NCBI GenBank assembly: GCA_031459935.1
Contig: JAVKHN010000003.1
Location: 50,796 to 114,795 of the forward strand
DNA length: 64,000 nucleotides
Reading direction: 5' to 3'
Source of the DNA: Sysuimicrobium calidum
GTDB taxonomy: Bacteria; Sysuimicrobiota; Sysuimicrobiia; Sysuimicrobiales; Sysuimicrobiaceae
A model generated the notes under the pieces. That model had not been told where the DNA came from. It saw only the letters and a list, made by a program, of their open reading frames with translations, and ran no database searches. Positions 52,176 through 60,231 of this stretch are shown piece after piece; the first letter of the stretch is position 1, and the number at the start of each line of letters is the position of its first letter. A program made the translations under genes and the position numbers.

Positions 52176-54107
52176 CTAGCGGCGGGCGGCGATCTCCCGC
52201 AGGGCGCGGGCGACAAACTCCTCCACGGACAGGGAGCCCAGTTCTCCCGCGGACCGGTGACGCACCGCCACGGTGCCCCCTGCAACCTCGCGATCCCCTA
52301 CCACCAGCATGTAGGGCACCTTCTCCACCTGGGCATCCCGGACCTTCTTCGTGATCTTCTCATTGCGATCATCCACCTCCACCCGCAGCCCGCTCTCGCG
52401 CAACCGGGCGGTTACCTCGCGGGCGTAGGGAAGGTGGCGGTCCGCGATGGGCAGCACCCGCACCTGTTCCGGGGCGAGCCACAGGGGAAAGGCCCCCGCG
52501 TAGTGCTCGATGAGGATGCCCAAAAACCGCTCCAGGCTCCCCAGGATGGCCCGGTGGATCATCACGGGCCGGTGGGGCCGGTTGTCCTCCCCCATGTACT
52601 CCAGCCCGAACCGCTCCGGGAGGGTGAAGTCGAGCTGGATGGTGGTCAGCTGCCACTTCCGGCCCAGGGCATCGAAGAAGTACACATCGATTTTGGGTCC
52701 GTAGAAGTTCGCCTCCCCCGGGGCCCGGGTGTAGACCACGCCCCTGCGCATCAGGGCCTGTTCCAGAGCGGCCTCCGCGTGGGCCCACACCTCCGTCCGT
52801 CCCGCGTACTTCTCCGGGGTGTGTGGATCCCGCACGGACAGCATCACCTCGTAGCGGTCGAAGCCGAAGGCCTCGTGCACGGAGAAAGCCAGATCCAGTA
52901 AGCCCGTGATCTCGGACTCGATCTGGTCGGGCCGGCAGAAGATGTGGGCGTCGTCCTGGGTGATCATGCGCACCCGCAGCAATCCGTGCAGCACCCCGGA
53001 TCGCTCGTACCGGTACACGGTACCGAACTCCGCAAGCCGCAGGGGGAGGTCGCGGTAGCTACGGGTCCTGGACCGGTAGATCATGATGTGGAAGGGACAG
53101 TTCATGGGCTTGACGAGATAGCGCTGCCCCTCCACCTCGATCCCGCTGAACATGTTCTCCCGGTACCAGCTGAGGTGCCCGCTCTGCTCCCACAGGGCTT
53201 CCCGGGCCACGTGGGGCGTGTAGACCCACTGGTAGCCCGCAGCGTCCAGCTGAGCCCGCAGGAACTCCTCGATGACCCGGCGGATCAGGGCACCCCGCGG
53301 ATGCCACAGCACCAGCCCCGGCCCGATCTCCTCCTCGATGCTAAACAGCTCCAGCTCCCGGCCCAATCTCCGGTGGTCTCGCCGCCGCGCCTCCTCCAGC
53401 CGGTCCAGGAACGCCCGCAGCTGCTCCTCTGCGGGGAAGGAGACGCCGTAGATGCGCACCAGCTGCTCCCGGCGCTCGTCCCCCCGCCAGTAGGCCCCGC
53501 TGCTGCCCAGCACCTTGATGGCCCGGATGAGGCCCGTGCGCGGGAGGTGCGGCCCCCGACACATGTCCAGGAATCCGTCCTGCCGGTAGAAGGAGACCCG
53601 CTCGTCTGGAATCTCCTGCAGCAGTTCGAGCTTGTACTTCTCGCCCAGCTGCTCGTAGAGGCGGATGGCCTCCTCCCGGGGGAGCTCGATGCGCTCGATC
53701 CGTTGGTTCCGGGCTGCGAGCTCTCGCATCTTGGCCTCGATGCGGTCCAGGTCCTCGGGGGTGAGGGGCCGGCCCACGTCGATGTCGTAGTAGAACCCGT
53801 CCTCGATGGGGGGACCGATGGCGAGCTTCACGTCCGGAAAGAGCTCCTTCACCGCCTGGGCCAGGAGGTGGGCGGAGGAGTGCCAGTAGACCGCTCGGCC
53901 CTCCGGGTCCTCGAACCGCAGGAACCGCACCTGCGCGTCGTGCTCGAGCCGGCTCGCGAGATCCCGCGGCTGCCCGTCCACCATGGCCGCGAGGACCCCC
54001 TCCTCCCCGCGCAGATCCGCAAGTTCCTGCAGGCTCGTGCCGCGCGGTACGGAGAGCTCAGTGCCGTCCGGAAACCGCACCCGGATGATGTCTCCCGCTC
54101 CGCTCAT
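52176..54107 (-). CDS. thrS: Threonyl-tRNA synthetase
   Basis: A 643-aa class II synthetase. Domains in order: TGS (1-60), editing domain with HSSAHLLAQAVKELFP, catalytic core with MNCPFHIMIYRSR, VRMITQDDAHIFC and the zinc ligands Cys-His-His, and C-terminal anticodon-binding domain (VRVLPIADRHLPYAREV). The ATG has AGGGAGG upstream. A strong promoter gives a leader of only about 20 nt, so no T-box fits. Confidence 0.97.
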   Translation of the reverse strand: MSGAGDIIRVRFPDGTELSVPRGTSLQELADLRGEEGVLAAMVDGQPRDLASRLEHDAQVRFLRFEDPEGRAVYWHSSAHLLAQAVKELFPDVKLAIGPPIEDGFYYDIDVGRPLTPEDLDRIEAKMRELAARNQRIERIELPREEAIRLYEQLGEKYKLELLQEIPDERVSFYRQDGFLDMCRGPHLPRTGLIRAIKVLGSSGAYWRGDERREQLVRIYGVSFPAEEQLRAFLDRLEEARRRDHRRLGRELELFSIEEEIGPGLVLWHPRGALIRRVIEEFLRAQLDAAGYQWVYTPHVAREALWEQSGHLSWYRENMFSGIEVEGQRYLVKPMNCPFHIMIYRSRTRSYRDLPLRLAEFGTVYRYERSGVLHGLLRVRMITQDDAHIFCRPDQIESEITGLLDLAFSVHEAFGFDRYEVMLSVRDPHTPEKYAGRTEVWAHAEAALEQALMRRGVVYTRAPGEANFYGPKIDVYFFDALGRKWQLTTIQLDFTLPERFGLEYMGEDNRPHRPVMIHRAILGSLERFLGILIEHYAGAFPLWLAPEQVRVLPIADRHLPYAREVTARLRESGLRVEVDDRNEKITKKVRDAQVEKVPYMLVVGDREVAGGTVAVRHRSAGELGSLSVEEFVARALREIAARR

Positions 54108-54132
54108 TCCGTTCCTCCCTCGTCCCGAGGCC

Positions 54133-54161
54133 ACCATAGCGGCACGGCCTCTCCCTGTCAA
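54133..54161 (-). promoter_or_regulatory. thrS promoter
   Basis: Minus-strand TTGACA (54156-54161), 17-bp spacer, TATGGT (54133-54138). The -35 is a perfect match. Distance from the -10 to the ATG is 25 bp, including the ribosome site. Confidence 0.72.
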
Positions 54162-54240
54162 AGGGGACGCAGCGCCCCGCAGGGGGGACGGAGGGACGCA
54201 GCGAATGGAATGGGAGAGCCTGCCGCAGGAGGAGGAGAGG

Positions 54241-55125
54241 ATGTCGGACGTCATCGGGGTGACGGGGGCGAGCGGACGCCTGGGCCGGCGGGTGGTGGAG
54301 CACCTGCTGGAGCGGGTCCCGGCCGACCGGATCCGGGCCCTCACGCGCCATGGGGAGAGGCTGGAAGACCTCGCCCGACGCGGGGTGACGGTGGTACGGG
54401 GAGACTTCAACGATCCGGAGGAGCTCACGCGCTCCCTGGAGGGTGTGGCGCGGCTGCTGATGATCAGCACGGACGACCTTCGGCCGGGCGTGCGCATGGT
54501 GCAGCACCGGAACGCGGTGCAGGCGGCGCGCCGGGCGGGGGTTCGTCACGTGGCGTACACCTCCGCCCTCGACGCGGCGCGCAATCCCGTATCGTTCATG
54601 CGGGATCATGCGGAGACGGAAGTGATCATCCGGGACAGCGGCCTGCGGTTCACCTTTCTGCGCAACAACCTGTACGCGGAGAGCCTCCTCACCTCGGCGC
54701 CTCAAGCAGTACAGACGGGTGTGCTGCGACTTCCTGCCGGCGAGGGACGTGTGAGCTTCGTGGCCCGGGAGGACTGCGCCCGCCTCGCCGCGGCGGTGCT
54801 CACGACCCCGGGGCACGAGGAGAGGATCTACGAGGTCACGGGGCCGGAATCCCTCTCCTACGCGGAGGTGGCCGCGGTGCTCTCCGAACTCAGCGGCCGA
54901 GCTGTCCGCTACGAACCTGTTTCCCTGGAAGAGTACACCCGGAGCATGCAGGCGGCGGGACTTGCGCCCGCGGCGGTGGAGGCCTTCGCTTCCCTGTACC
55001 GGGCCATCGCCCAGGGGTTCTTCGACCGGGTCTCCCCCGCGGTGCGGGAGGTCACCGGCCAAGAGCCCCTTCCGTTACGGGAGGCGCTCCTGCCTTATCG
55101 GGCGCAGCTGCGACCGTCCGGCTAA
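54241..55125 (+). CDS. NmrA-like NAD(P)-binding reductase (SDR)
   Basis: A 294-aa atypical short-chain dehydrogenase. The N-terminal nucleotide-binding motif is VTGASGRLGRRVV, followed by ALTRHGERLEDLARRGVTVVRGDFNDPEEL, the pattern of NmrA/HSCARG and QorB (NAD(P)H:quinone oxidoreductase 2) proteins. The Tyr-x3-Lys catalytic motif of classical SDRs is absent, which is usual for this group. The ATG follows AGGAGGAGAGG. Transcribed divergently from thrS. Could be a quinone reductase or redox sensor. Confidence 0.82.
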   Translation: MSDVIGVTGASGRLGRRVVEHLLERVPADRIRALTRHGERLEDLARRGVTVVRGDFNDPEELTRSLEGVARLLMISTDDLRPGVRMVQHRNAVQAARRAGVRHVAYTSALDAARNPVSFMRDHAETEVIIRDSGLRFTFLRNNLYAESLLTSAPQAVQTGVLRLPAGEGRVSFVAREDCARLAAAVLTTPGHEERIYEVTGPESLSYAEVAAVLSELSGRAVRYEPVSLEEYTRSMQAAGLAPAAVEAFASLYRAIAQGFFDRVSPAVREVTGQEPLPLREALLPYRAQLRPSG

Positions 55126-55318
55126 CGCTCATGGAGGAACTGGCGCGCACGCCGCTCTGGATCCACCGTGCAGACCGCCTCCTCGAGCCGCCCGCCCGGT
55201 TTGAGCTCCAGGATCCTGAAGGGGCCTCTCCCTGGTTCCCTCCGGTCCTGCTCGCCGCCCTGCGGCGCGGGCCTCGCGGTGGCGGGTCGGGAGCCGTGCA
55301 GCGGTCGGGGCACGGCGG

Positions 55319-55347
55319 TTGATTTGGCCGCGCGGGTGCCATATCAT
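55319..55347 (+). promoter_or_regulatory. Promoter of the LigM/DesA-like gene
   Basis: TTGATT (55319-55324), 17-bp spacer, TATCAT (55342-55347). It lies about 65 bp before the ATG at 55412, in a 286-bp gap between the NmrA-like gene and this gene. The rest of that gap shows no gene or repeat that I can support. Confidence 0.6.
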
Positions 55348-55411
55348 GGTCCCTGCTCCGAGGGCTTCACGGCACGCCGAGCCCAAAAAGCAAAGGGAGG
55401 AGGCGAAGGGT

Positions 55412-56815
55412 ATGGCCACACGGCAGCCACCGCGGAACCTGCAGGAAATCGTGGAAAGCGTTCCCAACATCACGGACTACCTTTACAACAATCAGACGGG
55501 GAGACGCATCTACCCCGTGGTTCCGCCGGAGTTCACCACCTGGCAGGATGAGCAGCGGGCGTGGCGGGAGACGGTCTGCCTATATGACCTCTCCTACCAC
55601 ATGTCCGATCTCTACGTGTACGGCCCCGACGCCCTGAAGCTGCTCCATTACCTGGGAGTGAACAGCTTCAAGAACTTCGAGCCCGGACAGGCCAAACAGT
55701 ACATCGCGTGCACGGACCGCGGCTACGTCATCGGCGACGTCATCCTGTTCTACCTGGAAAAGGAGAAGTTCCAGCTGGTAGGGCGTCCCAGCGTCCACAA
55801 CTGGGTGCAGTTCCACGCGGAAACCGGGGGGTACAACGTGACCCTGGAACGGGACGAGTGGTCCGTACTGGATCCGAACCGTCCCCGGAAGGTGTACCGG
55901 TTCCAGCTCCAGGGTCCGAACGCCCCGGCCCTGCTGGAGAAGCTTGTGGGCCAGCCCCTCCCGCCCCTCAAGTTCTTCCACATGACCTGGATCACCATCG
56001 CGGGCCACAAGGTCCGCTTCCTGCACCATGGGATGGCGGGAGTGGCCGGCGGGGAGCTCATCGGACCCTTCGAGGAGGGGCCGGAGGTGAAGGCGGCCAT
56101 CGTGGAGGCCGGAAAGGAGTTCGGGCTGCGCCAGGTGGGCTCCCGCGCATACCCCTCCAATGCCCTGGAGTCCGGCTGGATCCCCAACCCCCTCCCCGCG
56201 GTGTACACCGGGGAGTCCCTGCGGGCCTACCGGGAGTGGCTCCCGGCCAACAGCTACGAGGCCGCGGGTTCCCTGGGCGGCAGCTTCTACTCCCCCAACA
56301 TCGAAGACTACTACCTCACGCCCTGGGATCTGGGCTACGGCCACATCGTGAAGTTCGACCACGACTTCATCGGCCGCCAGGCCCTGGAGGAAAAGGCCAA
56401 GGAGCCACACCGCCGGAAGGTCACGCTGGTGTGGAACCCGGAGGATGTGACCCGTGCCTTCGAGACCCAGTTCACCAAGCCTCTCGGTCAGCGGGCCAAG
56501 TCCATCGACCTGCCCGTGGCCCAGTACGCCACGTGGTTCTACGACAAGGTCCTGAACCGCCGGGGAGACGTGATCGGATTCGCCATGTGGCCCGGCTACA
56601 CTTCGAACGAGACCGCCATGGTCTCCCTGGCCACCGTGGACGAGGCCTACAGCCAGCCGGGCACGGAGGCCATCCTGGTGTGGGGCGAGCCCAACGGAGG
56701 TTCCCGCAAGCCCAGCGTGGAGCCTCACGTACAGATGGAGATCCGGGTCACCGTGGCGCCCGCCCCGTTTGCGGAATCGGCCCGCCAATACCGGGCGGCG
56801 GTGGCGCGCCGGTAA
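55412..56815 (+). CDS. GcvT-family tetrahydrofolate-dependent O-demethylase-like protein (LigM/DesA type)
   Basis: A 467-aa aminomethyltransferase-fold protein. The stretch DEQRAWRETVCLYDLSYHMS, then VYGPDALKLLHYLGVNSFKNF and the later HAETGGYNVTLERDE and QLQGPNAPALLEKL closely follow the LigM/DesA group (vanillate, 3-O-methylgallate and syringate demethylases that move a methyl group to tetrahydrofolate), which are about 470 aa. GcvT-type glycine-cleavage T proteins are shorter (about 365 aa). The substrate need not be aromatic; no ligninolytic or metF gene is adjacent. AGGGAGGAGG upstream supports this ATG. A strong terminator follows it. Confidence 0.82.
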   Translation: MATRQPPRNLQEIVESVPNITDYLYNNQTGRRIYPVVPPEFTTWQDEQRAWRETVCLYDLSYHMSDLYVYGPDALKLLHYLGVNSFKNFEPGQAKQYIACTDRGYVIGDVILFYLEKEKFQLVGRPSVHNWVQFHAETGGYNVTLERDEWSVLDPNRPRKVYRFQLQGPNAPALLEKLVGQPLPPLKFFHMTWITIAGHKVRFLHHGMAGVAGGELIGPFEEGPEVKAAIVEAGKEFGLRQVGSRAYPSNALESGWIPNPLPAVYTGESLRAYREWLPANSYEAAGSLGGSFYSPNIEDYYLTPWDLGYGHIVKFDHDFIGRQALEEKAKEPHRRKVTLVWNPEDVTRAFETQFTKPLGQRAKSIDLPVAQYATWFYDKVLNRRGDVIGFAMWPGYTSNETAMVSLATVDEAYSQPGTEAILVWGEPNGGSRKPSVEPHVQMEIRVTVAPAPFAESARQYRAAVARR

Positions 56816-56833
56816 AACGATCCGTGTGCTGCG

Positions 56834-56869
56834 GGGACAGGCCCCCGGCGATCGCCGGGGGCCTGTCCC
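56834..56869 (+). terminator. Perfect 36-bp palindrome, likely terminator
   Basis: Two 18-base arms (GGGACAGGCCCCCGGCGA and its exact complement) with no central spacer, 18 bp after the demethylase-like stop and 16 bp before the sfsA GTG. Followed by TCTTCACC, a poor U-tract. Could terminate in either direction or act as an mRNA 3' end; its perfection is unusual. Confidence 0.6.
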
Positions 56870-56885
56870 TCTTCACCCGCGCGTT

Positions 56886-57590
56886 GTGAGATCGCTCTCC
56901 ATCCCCCTGCCCCAACCCCTCCTGCCGGGCCGGTTTTTACGGCGCCTCAACCGCTTCGCCGCGGAGGTGGAGGTGGCGGGAAGCGTCCGCCACGTGCACC
57001 TCCCCAACTCCGGCCGCATGGAGGAGCTGCTGGTGCGGGGCGCTGCGGTGCGCGTGCACCCCACGGACTCCGGCAGGACCTGGGGGACGCTGCTGCTGGT
57101 GCGCCACCACCGTCGGTGGGTGGGACTCGACAGCCACCTTCCCAACCGCCTCTGGGAGACGGCCCTGCGGGCCGGGGGACTCCCACCGGTTCTGGGGGTT
57201 CGACACTGGGAGCGGGAGGTGCGGGTGCGGGGAGAGCGGATGGACTTCCGGGTGTGGGCCGCGAGGGGCGTGTGGCTGGTGGAGATCAAGTCCTGCAACC
57301 GGGTGGCGAACGGGGTGGCCCTGTTCCCGGATGCGCCTACGGCCCGGGGGGCACGTCACCTCCGCTTTCTCTCCCGCTGGGCGCACCGGGGAGGTCTGGC
57401 CGCGGTGGTGTGGTTCGTGCAGCGGGACGATGCAACCCGCCTGCGCCTGGACCAACTTGCGGATCCGGAGCTGGCCGCGGCCGGCGCACAGGCGGTGCAG
57501 GCCGGCGTGGTCCTCTGCGCCTACCGGTGCCGCGTGGATCTGCGGGCCGTCCGGGTGCGGGATCCCATCCCTGTGGAGGTCCCCGTCTAG
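56886..57590 (+). CDS. sfsA: DNA/RNA nuclease SfsA family protein
   Basis: A 234-aa SfsA-family protein (sugar fermentation stimulation protein A; nuclease-like). The N-terminal part has RFLRRLNRFAAEVEVAG and HLPNSGRMEELL; the nuclease-like core has RMDFRVWAARGVWLVEIKSC and FPDAPTARGARHLRFL. The GTG start at 56886 gives the usual length; upstream frame is part of the palindrome. Tail overlaps the convergent thioesterase gene by 4 bp. Confidence 0.9.
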   Translation: MRSLSIPLPQPLLPGRFLRRLNRFAAEVEVAGSVRHVHLPNSGRMEELLVRGAAVRVHPTDSGRTWGTLLLVRHHRRWVGLDSHLPNRLWETALRAGGLPPVLGVRHWEREVRVRGERMDFRVWAARGVWLVEIKSCNRVANGVALFPDAPTARGARHLRFLSRWAHRGGLAAVVWFVQRDDATRLRLDQLADPELAAAGAQAVQAGVVLCAYRCRVDLRAVRVRDPIPVEVPV

Positions 57591-58012
57591 GGACCGGGGC
57601 GAGAGATTTCCGCAGGCACGCACACTTCCAGTAGCACGGCGCGAAGATGTGGAGGGAGCGCCTGTGCCCGTCCCCCACGATCGCAGCAGATGTGCCGGGT
57701 GAATCCCTCTGCCAGCAGGCGGCCGTCCCGGTGCACTCGGTAGCGAAAGGTGGCCCCCCGGCTCGTGACCCGTTCCAGCTCGCAGCTCACCTCCACCACC
57801 TGTCCGAACTCCGCCGCGGCCCGGTACGTCACGCCCAGCTCCACCACGGGAAGCCGCACCCCGGTCCGCTCTAGTTCGTGATAGGGCATTCCGAGCCGCT
57901 TCAGGAACTCCACCCGGGCCGCCTCCATCCAAACCACGTACACCGCGTGGTGCACCACCCCCATCTGATCCGTCTCCGCATACCGCACCTCCAGGGGAAG
58001 CGTCACCCGCAC
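57587..58012 (-). CDS. YbgC/4HBT-type acyl-CoA thioesterase
   Basis: A 141-aa hotdog-fold thioesterase. The motif VRYAETDQMGVVHHAVYVVWMEAAR carries the catalytic Asp-type residue (ETDQMGVVHHAVY) of the 4-hydroxybenzoyl-CoA thioesterase / YbgC group. Substrate acyl chain is unknown. GTG start with GGAGGACC upstream; TACAAT (minus, 58045-58050) lies 32 bp upstream of it. Confidence 0.87.
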   Translation of the reverse strand: MRVTLPLEVRYAETDQMGVVHHAVYVVWMEAARVEFLKRLGMPYHELERTGVRLPVVELGVTYRAAAEFGQVVEVSCELERVTSRGATFRYRVHRDGRLLAEGFTRHICCDRGGRAQALPPHLRAVLLEVCVPAEISRPGP

Positions 58013-58044
58013 GGTCCTCCTCGCCGCACTGGATTCTTCGGTCC

Positions 58045-58050
58045 ATTGTA
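58045..58050 (-). promoter_or_regulatory. Putative -10 (TACAAT) of the thioesterase gene
   Basis: GGTACAATGG on the minus strand, 32 bp before the GTG. Same hexamer as at rpsT and 58087. Divergent from the promoter at 58087, so the two share about 36 bp of regulatory DNA. Confidence 0.4.
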
Positions 58051-58086
58051 CCGGAGAAGCCCGGGACCGGCCTTGCGGGGTCCGGA

Positions 58087-58092
58087 TACAAT
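58087..58092 (+). promoter_or_regulatory. Putative -10 (TACAAT) of the gene at 58099, leaderless
   Basis: GGATACAATGGTCTC runs directly into the GTG: TACAAT, 6 bp, GTG. No ribosome site. The geometry is the same as at argC and lhr. Confidence 0.48.
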
Positions 58093-58098
58093 GGTCTC

Positions 58099-58440
58099 GT
58101 GGCCGGACGGTCCCTGCACATCACGCTCCTGTACTGGGAGGGTTGCCCCTCCCACCAGGAGGCCCTGGCCCGACTGCATCGCGTCCTCGCGGAGGAGGGC
58201 GTGGAGGCGGAGGTGACGGTGGTACGGGTGGAGACGGAGGAGGATGCCCAGCAGTGGCGGTTCGTGGGCTCCCCCACCATCCTGGTGGAGGGGGAGGACA
58301 TCCAGCCCTCCCCGGAAGAGCCCTACCGGCTCACCTGCCGGGTCTACCGCTGGGAGGACGGCCGCATCTCCCCTCTGCCAAGCCCGGAGACCCTTCGCCG
58401 CGCCATCCGTCGGGCCCTGGAGCAGCCTTCGAGGAGGTGA
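58099..58440 (+). CDS. Thioredoxin-fold protein with GCPSHQ motif
   Basis: A 113-aa protein: LHITLLYWEGCPSHQEALARLHRVL, then VEAEVTVVRVETEEDAQQ, FVGSPTILVEGEDIQP with a cis-Pro (SPT), and LTCRVYRWEDG. This pattern is a thioredoxin-like family some of whose members are selenoproteins in other bacteria (annotated there as DF family (seleno)protein); here the active-site residue seen is Cys, with no in-frame TGA. The stop overlaps the ribosome site (AGGAGGTGA) of the next gene, so both form an operon. Confidence 0.75.
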   Translation: MAGRSLHITLLYWEGCPSHQEALARLHRVLAEEGVEAEVTVVRVETEEDAQQWRFVGSPTILVEGEDIQPSPEEPYRLTCRVYRWEDGRISPLPSPETLRRAIRRALEQPSRR

Positions 58441-58444
58441 ACCC

Positions 58445-58996
58445 ATGGCGAACCTGCGTATCGGAGACCGCATCCTTCCCTTCCGGCTCCCCGGAACCGA
58501 TGGCCGGGAGCACGCGGTGGAGGACTACGCGGATAAGGCCGTGCTGGTGGTGATCTTCAGCTGCAACCACTGCCCCTATGTGCGGGCGTGGGAGGACCGG
58601 ATGATCGGCCTCCAGCGGGCGTATGCGGACCGCGGGGTGCAGTTCCTCCTCATCAGCAGCAACGACCCCGAGCAGTACCCGGAGGACAGCTTCGATCGCA
58701 TGCGGGAGCGGGCCCGGCAGAAAGGCTACCCCTTCCCCTACCTCTACGACGAGACCCAGGAGGTAGCCTGGGCCTACGGCGCGGAGCGCACTCCCGAAGT
58801 CTTCGTGTTCGACCGGGAGCGGGTGCTGCGCTACCACGGGGCCATCGACGACAACTATGAGGACCCCGAAGCGGTGCGACACCCCTACCTGCGGGATGCC
58901 CTGGAGGCGGTGCTGGCCGGCCAGGAGGTACCTGTTCCGGAGACCCGGCCCGTGGGCTGCACCATCAAGTGGCGAAAGAAGCCCGCGCGGGCGTAG
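58445..58996 (+). CDS. Thioredoxin/AhpC-TSA family protein with CNHC active site
   Basis: A 183-aa redoxin-type protein. LRIGDRILPFRLPGTDGREHAVEDYADKA opens the fold; the redox motif is FSCNHCPYVRAWEDRM; TPEVFVFDRERVLRYHG carries the cis-Pro; and a further Cys is near the C-terminus (VGCTIKW). Likely a thioredoxin-dependent reductase or peroxidase-like protein in the cytoplasm; no signal peptide. AGGAGGTGA lies 4 bp before the ATG. Confidence 0.87.
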   Translation: MANLRIGDRILPFRLPGTDGREHAVEDYADKAVLVVIFSCNHCPYVRAWEDRMIGLQRAYADRGVQFLLISSNDPEQYPEDSFDRMRERARQKGYPFPYLYDETQEVAWAYGAERTPEVFVFDRERVLRYHGAIDDNYEDPEAVRHPYLRDALEAVLAGQEVPVPETRPVGCTIKWRKKPARA

Positions 58997-59033
58997 TCAT
59001 CCGCACAGATAGGGAGGGATCTCTTTCGGGGAA

Positions 59034-60128
59034 CTACCACCTCCCGGGGATTCCCTCCCCGCAGTGGGGGCACCTTCCGTTCTGGATCCGGTATCTCCGT
59101 ACCTGGAATCCCCAGCGCTCGATGAGGAGGGTCCGACAGCGGGGGCAGAAGGTGTTCTCGTACGGACCCACGCGGCCCGGCAGGTTCCCCGCGTACACGA
59201 ACTTCAAGCCCTCTTCGTACCCCACCTCCGCGGCCCGCACGAGCTTTCGTGTGGAGGTCGGATCGCGGTCCTCCATGAGGTACTCCGGGTGGAAGGCGGT
59301 TACGTGCCAGGGGATGTCGGGGCTCACACCGCGGATGTATCGGGCTGCATCCCGCAGCTCCTCCTCGCTGTCGTTGAAGCCCGGGACGACCAGGGTCACC
59401 ACCTCCACCCAGAACCCCCGCTCCCAGGTCCACCGGATGGTATCGAGCACGGTCTCCAGCTTCCCGCCCAGCACCCGGTAGTTCCTCTCCCGCATGCTCT
59501 TGAGGTCGATCTTGTACAGGTCCACGTAGGGCCGGATGTAGTCCAGGACCTCCGGGGTCGCGTTGCCGTTGGAAACGTAGCTGCCCACGAGCCCGTGCTT
59601 TTTGCCCTCCCGGAACAGCGCCACCGCCCACTCGCTGGTGATGAGGGGCTCGTTGTAGGTGCTGGTCATCACCTTGCATCGGCTGCGCAAGGCCAGCTGC
59701 ACGAACTCCTCGGGGGTGAGGGGCGTGAAGTCCGCGAGCCGCGTGGCCACCGCGTCCCGCATCACCTGGCTCAGCTGCCAGTTCTGGCAGTAGGGACAGG
59801 CAAGGTCGCATCCCAGCATCCCGAAGCTGAGGGCCCGGGCGCCCGGATACGCGTGGAAGAAGGGTTTCTTCTCGATGGGATCCACCTGCAACGCCCCCAC
59901 GTATCCCCAGGGCACATGGAGCCGGCCACCTCGGTTGAACCGAACCCGGCAGATGCCGGGCAGCCCCTCGAAGATCACGCACCGGTGGCCGCAGGCGAAG
60001 CACTCCACCTTGCCCTCCCCCAGCGGCCGGTACAGCTCCCCCTCCCGGGTGAGCTCCTCCAGGACCCGGGCGATGGGCATCTGGCGGGCCTCCTGGATTT
60101 TGAGCCGCCGGTGTACCCGTAGGGCCAT
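59034..60128 (-). CDS. amrS: AmmeMemoRadiSam system radical SAM enzyme
   Basis: A 364-aa radical SAM protein of the AmrS type. Two features define it: an N-terminal Cys-rich segment (VECFACGHRCVIFEGLPGICRVR) and the [4Fe-4S] motif GCDLACPYCQNWQLS. SYVSNGNATPEVL and a C-terminal zinc-ribbon-like tail (CPRCRTLL, CPHCGEG) follow. Function of the system (with AMMECR1 and MEMO partners) is poorly known; neither partner gene lies in the window. The ATG at 60128 has GGAGGAGGAGG upstream; a GTG at 60149 is possible. Confidence 0.9.
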   Translation of the reverse strand: MALRVHRRLKIQEARQMPIARVLEELTREGELYRPLGEGKVECFACGHRCVIFEGLPGICRVRFNRGGRLHVPWGYVGALQVDPIEKKPFFHAYPGARALSFGMLGCDLACPYCQNWQLSQVMRDAVATRLADFTPLTPEEFVQLALRSRCKVMTSTYNEPLITSEWAVALFREGKKHGLVGSYVSNGNATPEVLDYIRPYVDLYKIDLKSMRERNYRVLGGKLETVLDTIRWTWERGFWVEVVTLVVPGFNDSEEELRDAARYIRGVSPDIPWHVTAFHPEYLMEDRDPTSTRKLVRAAEVGYEEGLKFVYAGNLPGRVGPYENTFCPRCRTLLIERWGFQVRRYRIQNGRCPHCGEGIPGRW

Positions 60129-60231
60129 CCTGCCTGCCTCCTCCTCCACTCTACCGCACTTCCGGGCGGGGTAGACTCTCCGCAGCCCACCTCCGGGCAG
60201 CAGGAACCCCGCGCCGGGCGCGGGAACCAGG

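Noticed and set aside
54108..54161. T-box leader for thrS
   Set aside because: The promoter leaves only about 20 nt of leader, too short for a T-box.
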